Shown here piece by piece: positions 1 through 5,935 of a stretch of DNA of 24,791 nucleotides. The position numbers were made by a program, and so were the translations under genes. Within the stretch, counting starts at the first letter, position 1; each line of letters starts with the position of its first letter. Source of the DNA: a virus; the IMG/VR virus record IMGVR_UViG_3300008459_000363, positions 1-24,791 of that record; one strand, given 5' to 3'. The notes below the pieces were generated by a model. That model was not told the origin of the DNA. It worked only from the letters and a program-made list of their open reading frames with translations, and did not search any database.

Positions 1-510
1 TTAAATACCTTCGTGGGCCCTGCTTCAAAGGTTAGTTTAATGATACCTGCTGGTATATCCCAAATAGGATTTCAAATCATAATGGCTGCAAATGCTACCG
101 GTGAATCTTGGTTAATAGATGATGTGGAGTTGATAGAAGGTTGTTATTGTCCACTACCAATAACATTATTAGAATTTAAAGGTAAGCAAGTTGGTAAGTC
201 GATTAAACTTGAATGGACCACATTAACTGAAACAAGTAATGATTATTTTACAATATATCAGTCACCCCATAATTTAGAATATTGGTATTTAGTTAACAAT
301 GTGCCCGGTGCTGGTAATAGCAATCAACCTATAACATATAGTTTTATTGATAATACACCAAAAAACGGTGTTAATTACTATGTTTTATCACAAACAGACT
401 ATGATGGTACAAGAGTTCAATATGGTCCAATTGCTGTACAGTTTGTAGAAATTCCACAATACAATGTGTGGGATCATTATAACTTTTTAGGTCAACAAAT
501 TAAAAAATAA
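1..510 (+). CDS. C-terminal fragment of a Bacteroidota-style secreted/adhesin-like protein
   Basis: The frame is open from base 1, so the gene starts upstream and 169 residues are visible. Residues 1-47 look like the end of a jelly-roll or cleaved-adhesin-type carbohydrate-binding domain, ending in the IDDVEL strand. A CYC motif (48-50) leads into LPITLLEFKGK and a fibronectin-like region (about 55-148) with the WTTLTETSNDYF, GAGNS, YSFIDNTP and YYVLSQTDYDG signatures. That order is typical of secreted Bacteroidota proteins just before the type IX secretion sorting domain. The last 20 residues (YNVWDHYNFLGQQIKK) resemble only the final strand of such a sorting domain, so it is much reduced. 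In a phage this suggests a host-derived adhesin or receptor-binding part; that role is inference. An internal GTG at 13 is probably not the start. Confidence 0.7.
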   Translation, partial: LNTFVGPASKVSLMIPAGISQIGFQIIMAANATGESWLIDDVELIEGCYCPLPITLLEFKGKQVGKSIKLEWTTLTETSNDYFTIYQSPHNLEYWYLVNNVPGAGNSNQPITYSFIDNTPKNGVNYYVLSQTDYDGTRVQYGPIAVQFVEIPQYNVWDHYNFLGQQIKK

Positions 511-515
511 TCTGA

Positions 516-523
516 TATTTATA
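516..523 (+). promoter_or_regulatory. Candidate late promoter box TATTTATA
   Basis: The octamer TATTTATA lies in the 26-nt gap before the M15 peptidase gene and ends 13 nt before its ATG. It is one of five near-identical boxes at block starts in this window. Its reverse complement equals the T4 late -10 box. Promoter function is inferred from position and repetition. Confidence 0.5.
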
Positions 524-536
524 ATAAAGTTATTGC

Positions 537-1007
537 ATGATTATGTTATCACCACACTTGAGTCTTGATGAAATGACAAGATCAAGCACAGCTAAGAGAC
601 TAGGTATAGACAATAAACCTACACCTGAGCATCTTAATAATTTAAGGTTATTAGCTGTTAAAATATTTGAACCAATCAGACAACATTTTGGTAAGCCAAT
701 TTTTATAACATCTGGATATCGTAGCAGAGAATTAAATGCTGCAGTACCTGGGTCTTCTCGTACATCACAACATTGTACCGGTGAAGCTATGGATCTTGAT
801 CAGGATGGTCAACACTACGGTATAACAAATGTAATGGTGTTTAATTACATAAAAGATCATTTAGTATTTGATCAATTAATATGGGAATATGGTACCACAC
901 AAAACCCAGACTGGGTTCATGTATCATACGAGTCTACTGGTGGGCAAAGAAAACAGATACTAAAAGCCACTAGAGTCAATGGAAGACCTTACTATCAATC
1001 CTACTAA
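537..1007 (+). CDS. M15 family zinc peptidase, probable endolysin
   Basis: This 156-residue protein matches the small M15 D-Ala-D-Ala carboxypeptidase/endopeptidase family (Peptidase_M15_3 type), which cuts peptidoglycan stem peptides. The hallmarks are visible: SGYRS at 59-63, the zinc-binding stretch SQHCTGEAMDLD at 77-88 (ligands H79 and D86) and WVHVSY at 126-131 (ligand H128). E117 in LIWEY is a candidate general base. There is no signal peptide, so release to the wall would need a holin or the tail. It covers the whole family domain with nothing fused, which fits a stand-alone lysis enzyme. An in-frame ATG two codons in (543) is an equally possible start. It is distinct from the VanY-like domain in the second hub gene. 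Confidence 0.88.
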   Translation: MIMLSPHLSLDEMTRSSTAKRLGIDNKPTPEHLNNLRLLAVKIFEPIRQHFGKPIFITSGYRSRELNAAVPGSSRTSQHCTGEAMDLDQDGQHYGITNVMVFNYIKDHLVFDQLIWEYGTTQNPDWVHVSYESTGGQRKQILKATRVNGRPYYQSY

Positions 1008-1036
1008 TAGGTTTGGAATCCTTAAAATTTATTTGT

Positions 1037-1204
1037 ATGTTTAAGAATACAAAAAAGCTACAACAATACTACGATGAGCAAGAAATTGGAGCCGAAGGTT
1101 CTATCTACCTCTCAGACAAAGACCGTAAAATCTTACAAAAGAAGGCAAAAAAGGAGGTCAAAAGAGGTGGAAAAAAAACTTATCGTAATGAATCAGAATG
1201 GTGA
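1037..1204 (+). CDS. Small basic hypothetical protein
   Basis: A 55-residue Lys-rich protein starting MFKNTKKLQQYYDEQ. The frame can be extended to a TTG at 1013, but the ATG at 1037 is the simpler start and leaves a normal short gap after the peptidase gene. The C-terminal half (KDRKILQKKAKKEVKRGGKK) is highly charged and probably helical. It overlaps the next gene by 38 nt in another frame. I do not recognise the family. A role in nucleic-acid binding is possible from charge alone but unproven. Confidence 0.5.
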   Translation: MFKNTKKLQQYYDEQEIGAEGSIYLSDKDRKILQKKAKKEVKRGGKKTYRNESEW

Positions 1205-1343
1205 GTATTTTTCTGGTTTTGAGCGTGGTAGATTTAAATGGTCTTTTTCATTAAACGAAGCTAAACCTTTAGATAGGGTTGAGCAATGTGAAACTATTAT
1301 AAGGCATGAGCCTTTAATGGACATAATCTATGACTATGTTTAA
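1167..1343 (+). CDS. Small conserved-looking hypothetical protein, GTG start
   Basis: A 58-residue protein. The frame extends up to an ATG at 1074, but the upstream part is only Lys/Arg-rich shadow of the previous gene. I prefer GTG 1167, which sits 9 nt after AAGGAGG (1151-1157), one of the few Shine-Dalgarno-like sites in the window. The product then starts EKKLIVMNQNGEYFSGF, a compact strand pattern followed by FKWSFSLNEAKPLD, like the short phage domains of the form 'I.NG.YF.GF...KWT.D..EAK'. ATG 1188 is an alternative. The end overlaps the phosphoribosyltransferase start by 14 nt. Function unknown. Confidence 0.55.
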   Translation: MEKKLIVMNQNGEYFSGFERGRFKWSFSLNEAKPLDRVEQCETIIRHEPLMDIIYDYV

Positions 1344-1833
1344 TGTTCTATATAGTGCATCACAAATAGCTGACAAGGTTAGTGAATGTGCTTTATTTAT
1401 TGATAACATTGCACTAAACAATAATGTAGTGCTATGTCCAATTCAGCAGTCAAGTTTTATGTTCGTTGCAGATGTATCAAAACAATTGCAGTCTAATGTG
1501 TTTATGGATTCTTGTGGTGTTAGTAGATATGCCGATGATGGTACTGCTGATGAGTTATATATGTACAAAGGTGCAGATGCTAGACTTATAAACAATAAAG
1601 TTGTTATTGTTATTGATGTGCTGTGTAATACTGGTACATCTTTGGATTTTGCTGCAAGACTAATAAAGCAAATGGGTGCTATAAAAGTATATACTGTATC
1701 ATTACTCACTAGACAGTTTTCAGTACATAAACCTGACTGGAAAGGATTTACAATTTCTGATGAATCAGTTTATGGCTATGGCATGGATCAAAATCAAAAA
1801 CACAGAACATTACCATTTATAGCATATGAGTAA
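1330..1833 (+). CDS. HGPRT-like phosphoribosyltransferase with altered PRPP loop
   Basis: This 167-residue protein resembles type I phosphoribosyltransferases, closest to hypoxanthine-guanine enzymes, which join a purine base to PRPP. The C-terminal half is recognisable: KPDWKGF (134-140) and ISDESVYGYGMDQNQKHRTLPFI (142-164) parallel the HGPRT segment holding the purine-contacting Lys, metal-site Asp and Arg. The PRPP loop, VVIVIDVLCNTGTS (91-104), departs from the usual E-D-[IV]-[IV]-D-T-G: the first acid is Ile, the catalytic Asp position is Cys/Asn, and there is one extra residue. The fold is fairly clear; normal catalysis is doubtful. It could be purine salvage for phage DNA synthesis or a nucleotide-binding relic. 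It overlaps the following gene by 8 nt. Confidence 0.72.
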   Translation: MTMFNVLYSASQIADKVSECALFIDNIALNNNVVLCPIQQSSFMFVADVSKQLQSNVFMDSCGVSRYADDGTADELYMYKGADARLINNKVVIVIDVLCNTGTSLDFAARLIKQMGAIKVYTVSLLTRQFSVHKPDWKGFTISDESVYGYGMDQNQKHRTLPFIAYE

Positions 1834-2134
1834 GAAAATCAAACTACAGTATCCATTTAATGACGCAGCTTGTTTAGAGGTAGAATATAGACCTGGTAAA
1901 TGGGCTAGAGTAACTTGCAATCATTTTAGATCAAGTACTGGCAATCGTAGAATTGATGGTGAATTGTACAATGGACCTGTTTATTATGAAGGTACAAATC
2001 AGAGATATCTGAAAAAGAAAGGTGAGCCTTTTAGACTTGTTAACGTAGAAGAGTTGAACCTTAAACTAAGAAAACCTAAAAAGGTAGAATCTGAAATTAT
2101 TAGATTTTATGATCGTGATGAAAAGTATAGATAG
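1826..2134 (+). CDS. Hypothetical protein
   Basis: A 102-residue basic protein, MSKKIKLQYPFNDAACLEVEY at the N-terminus, with a strand-rich middle (GKWARVTCNHFRS, RRIDGELYNGPVYYEG) that suggests a small beta-barrel, and a charged C-terminal tail. Its ATG overlaps the end of the phosphoribosyltransferase gene by 8 nt, so the two are probably co-translated. I do not recognise the family and assign no function. Confidence 0.6.
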   Translation: MSKKIKLQYPFNDAACLEVEYRPGKWARVTCNHFRSSTGNRRIDGELYNGPVYYEGTNQRYLKKKGEPFRLVNVEELNLKLRKPKKVESEIIRFYDRDEKYR

Positions 2135-2152
2135 TTTTAATCCAAAGAACAC

Positions 2153-2160
2153 TATTTATA
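2153..2160 (+). promoter_or_regulatory. Candidate late promoter box TATTTATA
   Basis: This exact TATTTATA octamer, preceded by C, lies in the 39-nt gap before the 48-residue gene and ends 13 nt before its ATG. The spacing is the same as at the box before the M15 peptidase gene. Function is inferred. Confidence 0.5.
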
Positions 2161-2173
2161 CTAAAACACACAC

Positions 2174-2320
2174 ATGGCCAAAAAAACAAAATCCACAGGA
2201 TCTGAAAGCAGATTCAAGAAAAAAGCAAAAGTAAGTAGACCCGGAGTACATTCAAAGAAAAAGACCAGTAAATTGAAGAGTTCTAAAAATTATAAAAAGA
2301 AATATAAAGGACAGGGTTGA
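2174..2320 (+). CDS. 48-residue Lys-rich protein
   Basis: A complete small gene (ATG to TGA) directly behind a candidate promoter box. The product begins MAKKTKSTGSESRFKKKAK and ends KLKSSKNYKKKYKGQG; about 40% of residues are Lys or Arg. The tail pattern (K-T-S-K-x-K-x-S-K-x-Y-K-K-x-Y-x-G-Q-G) resembles very short basic proteins I recall from marine tailed phages, none with a known role. It may bind nucleic acid, by charge only. The motif-linked start and clean stop support a real gene despite the size. Confidence 0.65.
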   Translation: MAKKTKSTGSESRFKKKAKVSRPGVHSKKKTSKLKSSKNYKKKYKGQG

Positions 2321-2362
2321 TTTTCTGAAAAAAAAATGGTAACTTAAAAATAAAAAATCGTT

Positions 2363-2617
2363 ATGATTCTAACAACAACTATTATCTCAGTAGCGTTTAT
2401 CGCATCAGTACTGTATTTATCGTTTAAACTAAAAGCAGCCAATAGTAAATTACAAGACTATGTTGCTAAATACGAAAGCGTAAAAGTATATGCCGAGTCA
2501 ATTGCAAAGCAAACAGTAGCAGCTACGCCCACTAAGCGTATGACTAGTAAGAAGGCAACGACACCGGTTACAACCACAACACCTGCCAAGCGCGGTAGAA
2601 AGCCAAAAACAAAGTAA
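2363..2617 (+). CDS. Membrane-anchored protein with Lys/Thr/Pro-rich, AT-hook-like tail
   Basis: An 84-residue protein with a hydrophobic helix at about 4-21, a heptad-like stretch at about 22-50, then a low-complexity Thr/Pro/Lys tail ending AKRGRKPKTK. The KRGRKPK core (76-82) resembles an AT-hook, a minor-groove DNA-binding motif. The N-terminus has no cleavage site, so a single-pass inner-membrane protein is likely; whether the tail faces the cytoplasm is inferred from its positive charge. A spanin or holin partner is an alternative for a small one-helix phage protein, though nothing specific supports it. The next gene begins one base after the stop. Confidence 0.6.
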   Translation: MILTTTIISVAFIASVLYLSFKLKAANSKLQDYVAKYESVKVYAESIAKQTVAATPTKRMTSKKATTPVTTTTPAKRGRKPKTK

Positions 2618-2618
2618 A

Positions 2619-3032
2619 ATGCCTTGCTTGAGTCAGTTGATATCTAATCAGTTCCTTAAGAATACACATAAGGAACTGCAACTTGCACGAACTGCATTAT
2701 CGACACCAGCTATGCCAGAACCAGGTTTATTGCCTTTTACAAAAAGTGATAAAAAGGCATTGTATAAGTATTACGAGGAGCTTTTAGGTTTTAAGGATAG
2801 CTATGGTGACATGGAGAGTGATGATTATGATATGCTTTACTGTATTCAGGATAGTTATATAGTGTGGATTGCAACGAGAAACAAAAAGTCATATCACGAA
2901 GCGTTATTAGATTCAATATACACTAATGGTGATATACCTTTTTACCAGGCAAGACAGTTTATTAATAACAGACTATACTACGTGGCAATGTATGATTTAA
3001 CGTTTAGAATACAGCCACTAACAAAAAACTAA
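2619..3032 (+). CDS. Hypothetical protein with an RNA hairpin near its start
   Basis: A 137-residue protein rich in Tyr, Asp and Leu, probably all helical, with KSDKKALYKYYEELLGF and YQARQFINNRLYYVAMYDL as its most distinctive segments. No catalytic motif, signal peptide or membrane segment is seen. It starts one base after the stop of the membrane-protein gene, which suggests translational coupling. The first 60 nt hold a perfect 10-bp inverted repeat, listed separately. Family not recognised. Confidence 0.6.
   Translation: MPCLSQLISNQFLKNTHKELQLARTALSTPAMPEPGLLPFTKSDKKALYKYYEELLGFKDSYGDMESDDYDMLYCIQDSYIVWIATRNKKSYHEALLDSIYTNGDIPFYQARQFINNRLYYVAMYDLTFRIQPLTKN
2649..2678 (+). repeat. Perfect inverted repeat within the 5' coding region
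   Basis: CAGTTCCTTA (2649-2658) and TAAGGAACTG (2669-2678) are exact reverse complements separated by 10 nt. In mRNA they would form a 10-bp stem with a 10-nt loop beginning 30 nt after the start codon of the 137-residue gene. There is no U tract, so it is not a standard terminator. It could be a translation or RNA-processing signal, or chance. Confidence 0.55.
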
Positions 3033-3035
3033 CAA

Positions 3036-3224
3036 ATGAAAAGTAAAAGTTATGTTGAAGATCAGCTTAATAGAGCTGAATCAGGATTAAGCAATTTAAT
3101 CAACGATCTAGACAATAATCGACCCTATGTAACAAAAGAGTATATTAGGGAGAGGTTGGATCAAATCCAAAAAAGTGTTATCTTAACTCAGAATAGAATT
3201 GTATTGGAGGATGAAAACTCTTGA
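3036..3224 (+). CDS. Small helical hypothetical protein
   Basis: A 62-residue protein whose pattern (YVEDQLNRAESGLSNLINDL, then EYIRERLDQIQKSVILTQNRI) suggests a two-helix coiled-coil hairpin. It starts 3 nt after the previous stop and overlaps the next gene by 14 nt. No known motif; role unknown. Its position within a tight run of small genes and its clean start and stop are the main support. Confidence 0.55.
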   Translation: MKSKSYVEDQLNRAESGLSNLINDLDNNRPYVTKEYIRERLDQIQKSVILTQNRIVLEDENS

Positions 3225-3615
3225 GTGTAGTACTTGTGGATTGGAAATGAAGGTATCAAATGATGTCTTATCAGTAACTTGTTGTTACTGTATAAATGAG
3301 ATGTTGATGATGCAAGAACCACCTACACAAAAGAAAAAAATTGGTTATCCAAAAGGTTGGCGGTTTATGGCCGAGTTTGTACACGCTGATGGTACTGTTT
3401 ATCATAGAGGTGTAGAACAACCTACCTTAAAAGGTAAACTAACTCCTACACCAATAATTGAAAAGCCAAAAAAGACTAAAAAGCAGAGAGAGCAAGAAAA
3501 GATGTCTTTAATGGATGAGTACACAACACTTAAAAAGAAACTCAAAACTGAAAAACGAAAAACAGTTAGAAAAAAGATTGAGTTAAGATTAAATAAATTA
3601 TCAAAATTACTATAA
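3211..3615 (+). CDS. Zinc-ribbon protein with basic C-terminal tail
   Basis: A 134-residue protein from ATG 3211 (a TTG at 3199 is possible but less likely). Residues near the start hold two Cys pairs, CSTC and CCYC, spaced as in a zinc ribbon or treble clef. A central segment, GYPKGWRFMAEFVHADGTVY then HRGVEQPTLKG, looks like a conserved small domain, and the last 60 residues are very Lys-rich and helical. Similar CxxC plus P-[KR]-G-W-x-F-M-x-E-F proteins occur, as I recall, in T4-like marine phages without known function. Binding DNA, RNA or RNA polymerase is plausible by analogy with other phage zinc ribbons. GGAGG lies directly against the ATG, too close to act as a normal ribosome site. 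Confidence 0.62.
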   Translation: MKTLECSTCGLEMKVSNDVLSVTCCYCINEMLMMQEPPTQKKKIGYPKGWRFMAEFVHADGTVYHRGVEQPTLKGKLTPTPIIEKPKKTKKQREQEKMSLMDEYTTLKKKLKTEKRKTVRKKIELRLNKLSKLL

Positions 3616-3619
3616 GGTT

Positions 3620-4348
3620 ATGAATTTAACAGCAGAACAATTAGTCGAGAATTACAACAAGTTTCTCGAATATATTGATTTACACATTACCGGTGAAAGA
3701 CAGTCTAATTTAAGACAGCTATACCTAGATCACCAGGAAAGAATCATGCTAATGCCAGCATCATCAAAGGAACATCATCACAATGCATTTCCAGGTGGTT
3801 ATGTATTACACGTAATGAATGTTATTGAGGCAGGATTCAAGGTTATTGAAACTTGGAAAGCGATGGGTGCTGATATTGACTTCACTATGGAGGAGTTCGT
3901 GTTTGCAGCTATTAACCATGATTTGGGTAAAATAGGTGATGAGGATAATGAAATGTACATACCACAAGATTCTGACTGGCACAGAAAGAATCAAGGAGCT
4001 TTGTATAAAATGAATCCATTACCTGAGTTCATGCTGATACCAGATCGCAGTTTATTTTTATTACAGCAACGTGGTATTCAGGTATCATTAAAAGAGTGGT
4101 TTGGTATTAAATTACATGATGGGTTATATGATGAGTCAAATAAACCATATTACATTGCCTACGATAAGAACGCAAGACTAAGATCCAACCTACCATATAT
4201 CCTACACCAAGCAGATAGCATTGCAGCTAAGGTGGAATATGAACAGTGGTTAAAAGGCAGTACTAAACCAAAGATTAGTCATAAAACAGATACCACTGAT
4301 CCGCATAAGCAAGAATTGTTGAACGTGTTTAATGATTTGTTCAAATGA
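3620..4348 (+). CDS. HD-domain metal-dependent phosphohydrolase
   Basis: This 242-residue protein has the HD-superfamily metal site: H64 in GGYVLHVMNV, H100-D101 in AAINHDLGKIGD, and D199 in HQADSIA. H166-D167 (KLHDGLYD) may add ligands. An extra cluster, EHHHNAFPGGY (51-61), precedes the first His and is characteristic of a phage HD group. Family members remove phosphate from nucleotides or cyclic signalling molecules; the substrate here cannot be read from sequence. With the phosphoribosyltransferase upstream it may adjust the nucleotide pool, or it may degrade an alarmone or cyclic nucleotide defence signal. Its stop overlaps the next start at ATGA. Confidence 0.82.
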   Translation: MNLTAEQLVENYNKFLEYIDLHITGERQSNLRQLYLDHQERIMLMPASSKEHHHNAFPGGYVLHVMNVIEAGFKVIETWKAMGADIDFTMEEFVFAAINHDLGKIGDEDNEMYIPQDSDWHRKNQGALYKMNPLPEFMLIPDRSLFLLQQRGIQVSLKEWFGIKLHDGLYDESNKPYYIAYDKNARLRSNLPYILHQADSIAAKVEYEQWLKGSTKPKISHKTDTTDPHKQELLNVFNDLFK

Positions 4349-4647
4349 TCTATCTACTAATCTTTTTCATATTAACCACAATTATATTTGGTTATCTCAG
4401 TTATGTTAACTATATTAAGTACAATAAAGCACTTAAATATAGTGAAGCGTATGTGTTATTTGTGTCTAATCTTTGGTATAGATTCACCGATACAAAAAAT
4501 AAAATGGAAGAAATTGATCGTAGAGGATCTTTTAGAGCGGATGACGAAGTTGGACATACATTTACCTCACTACAAGATTGCATAAACGATCTATATGAAT
4601 TTATCACAAAATATGTCAACAAAGAGGAAGCCAAAGAGCAAAAGTAA
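4345..4647 (+). CDS. Single-pass membrane protein with D-R-R-G-S-F motif
   Basis: A 100-residue protein with a strongly hydrophobic N-terminal helix (1-20), a short Tyr/Lys linker, and a soluble part holding IDRRGSFRADDEVGHTF (57-73). That 'DRRGSF..DDEVG..F' block followed by a helix is, from memory, a recurring motif in small T4-like phage proteins encoded close to the gp55 sigma gene; no function is known to me. It starts at an ATGA overlap with the HD gene and its 3' end overlaps the sigma gene by 35 nt, so all three are probably expressed together. Confidence 0.65.
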   Translation: MIYLLIFFILTTIIFGYLSYVNYIKYNKALKYSEAYVLFVSNLWYRFTDTKNKMEEIDRRGSFRADDEVGHTFTSLQDCINDLYEFITKYVNKEEAKEQK

Positions 4648-5314
4648 GAAAATGTACTTCGGCCCTGAGGTTGAAGAAGCCATAATCAGATATAATGATT
4701 GTGTTGATCAAATGGAGAGAAGTAGAATCTACGATACTGAAATAAAGTATGCATTTGAAAAACTAACTGAGAATATCATTCACACTTTTAAATTTTATTA
4801 TACTGATGGACAAGATATTAAAACAGTACAACACGATGTTATATCTTTCTTAATAGAAAAGCTACCAAAGTTTACTGCTAATAAAGGTAAGGCTTTTAGC
4901 TATTTTTCAATTGTAGCTAAAAACTACTTGATCCTACAAAACAATAAGAACTTCAAGAAGTTAGTGGATACAACTCAGATCGATACTGTGTCTGATAGTA
5001 TTGAGGCAGTTCAAACTAATACAGACTTGGATAAATTTATGCATCATTACATAAATTACTGGGATGATAATTTAGAAAAGCATTTTCCAAGAAAGCAAGA
5101 TAGACAAGTAGCAGCTGCTTTAGTTGAGTTGTTTCGCAAAAGAGAATCTCTTGAAATCTTCAATAAAAAAGCTTTATACATTTACATCAGAGAAATGTCA
5201 AATGCTTCAACTCAGCAGATAACTAAAATGGTGAAGGTTATGAAAGAGAAGTATGTGAGATTGTATAGTGCATACCTTGAGTACGACTACATACCTGAGA
5301 ACAGAGACTATTAA
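4613..5314 (+). CDS. 55: T4 gp55-like late transcription sigma factor
   Basis: A protein of about 233 residues resembling the highly divergent sigma factor gp55, which directs host RNA polymerase to phage late promoters together with the sliding clamp. Signatures are the basic N-terminus ending KKMYFGPEVEEAIIRYNDC, the ENIIHTFKFYYTDGQDIKT block, and a region-2-like core (HDVISFLIEKLPKF, NKGKAFSYFSIVAKNYLI) matching the core-binding and -10-recognition helices of sigma-70. There is no region 4, as expected for gp55. Three in-frame ATGs (4595, 4613, 4652) are possible; 4613 keeps the basic leader typical of relatives. The next gene starts at a TAATG overlap. The likely targets are the TATTTATA boxes in this window. 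Confidence 0.85.
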   Translation: MSTKRKPKSKSKKMYFGPEVEEAIIRYNDCVDQMERSRIYDTEIKYAFEKLTENIIHTFKFYYTDGQDIKTVQHDVISFLIEKLPKFTANKGKAFSYFSIVAKNYLILQNNKNFKKLVDTTQIDTVSDSIEAVQTNTDLDKFMHHYINYWDDNLEKHFPRKQDRQVAAALVELFRKRESLEIFNKKALYIYIREMSNASTQQITKMVKVMKEKYVRLYSAYLEYDYIPENRDY

Positions 5315-5568
5315 TGTTAATTATAGTTAAATACGAAGATTTAAAAGACTTGCTTACAAGTGATCTAGAAGCCTGGATGCAAGTTAGTGGTGGTCCTAAT
5401 TTAGACGCTTTTGAATTTGATCCACAGTTAGTGGATAAGTCCATATTAGATGCCAAAGGATACTACACCGATAGAGATGCTTGGTTAGCAGGTGTACAAA
5501 TCAAAAAATTACAGAAATACTTACAGGAACAATTAAGCAATCCAGTAAAAGCGTCACAAAATAGTTAG
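5314..5568 (+). CDS. Hypothetical protein downstream of gp55
   Basis: An 84-residue protein, MLIIVKYEDLKDLLTSDLEAW at the start, with an acidic middle (NLDAFEFDPQLVDKSILDAKG) and a helical, Gln-rich end. Its ATG shares one base with the sigma-factor stop (TAATG), so translation is probably coupled. Its location suggests, but does not show, a role in late transcription (T4 also encodes the small co-activator gp33); no gp33-specific feature is recognisable. Last gene before a candidate promoter. Confidence 0.6.
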   Translation: MLIIVKYEDLKDLLTSDLEAWMQVSGGPNLDAFEFDPQLVDKSILDAKGYYTDRDAWLAGVQIKKLQKYLQEQLSNPVKASQNS

Positions 5569-5573
5569 TAGCC

Positions 5574-5581
5574 TATTTATT
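5574..5581 (+). promoter_or_regulatory. Candidate late promoter box TATTTATT
   Basis: The sequence CTATTTATTATAAAAG spans the 25-nt gap before the hub block. The box differs from the other four only in its last base and ends 12 nt before ATG 5594. It would drive the small helical protein and the hub and spike genes. Function is inferred. Confidence 0.42.
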
Positions 5582-5593
5582 ATAAAAGTAGGC

Positions 5594-5935
5594 ATGAATA
5601 CTGATTTTATTGTTTTCGACGACAAAAAGTTTTCTGATCTATTGAGAGATATCTATATCAACTCAAAGAAAAAAGAAACACAAATTAATGGATTAATTGA
5701 TGGCTTAAAACCGCTAATAAAAAATGTAGCGGATGCATCAATGATGGTACCTTTGATTAAGGAATACTTAGAGGTATCAGTAAAAAACGATGAGCATTTA
5801 GTTAGATTAGCAAGCATAGTACAAAGATTACTAATAGCAGCAGATAAAGGAGATAAAGACGATGGTCTATTATCAGACGCTGAGCGTAAACAGCTACTTA
5901 GTGAGGCCCAAGATCTACTTGATAAAAATAGATAA
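5594..5935 (+). CDS. Small helical protein at head of hub operon
   Basis: A 113-residue, mostly helical protein. Its conserved-looking core is INSKKKETQINGLIDGLKPL (about 22-41), continuing through a second amphipathic helix pair and an acidic C-terminus (DAERKQLLSEAQDLL). It has no Cys, no membrane segment and no enzyme motif. The next gene, the first hub protein, begins on its last stop base (TAATG). By position it may be a hub assembly factor or a small structural component, comparable to the small hub-assembly proteins of T4, but I see no sequence link to any of them. Confidence 0.6.
   Translation: MNTDFIVFDDKKFSDLLRDIYINSKKKETQINGLIDGLKPLIKNVADASMMVPLIKEYLEVSVKNDEHLVRLASIVQRLLIAADKGDKDDGLLSDAERKQLLSEAQDLLDKNR

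Noticed and set aside
1074-1166. Upstream extension of the small gene to ATG 1074
   Set aside because: This part is Lys/Arg-rich out-of-frame reading of the previous gene; the GTG at 1167 behind AAGGAGG explains the conserved-looking part better.
2321-2362. 42-nt A-rich gap as promoter or terminator
   Set aside because: It has no TATTTATA box, no stem followed by U tract and no other recognisable signal.
4388-4585. Alternative + frame of 65 codons
   Set aside because: It lies entirely within the membrane-protein gene, whose frame has a clear hydrophobic helix and conserved-looking motif.
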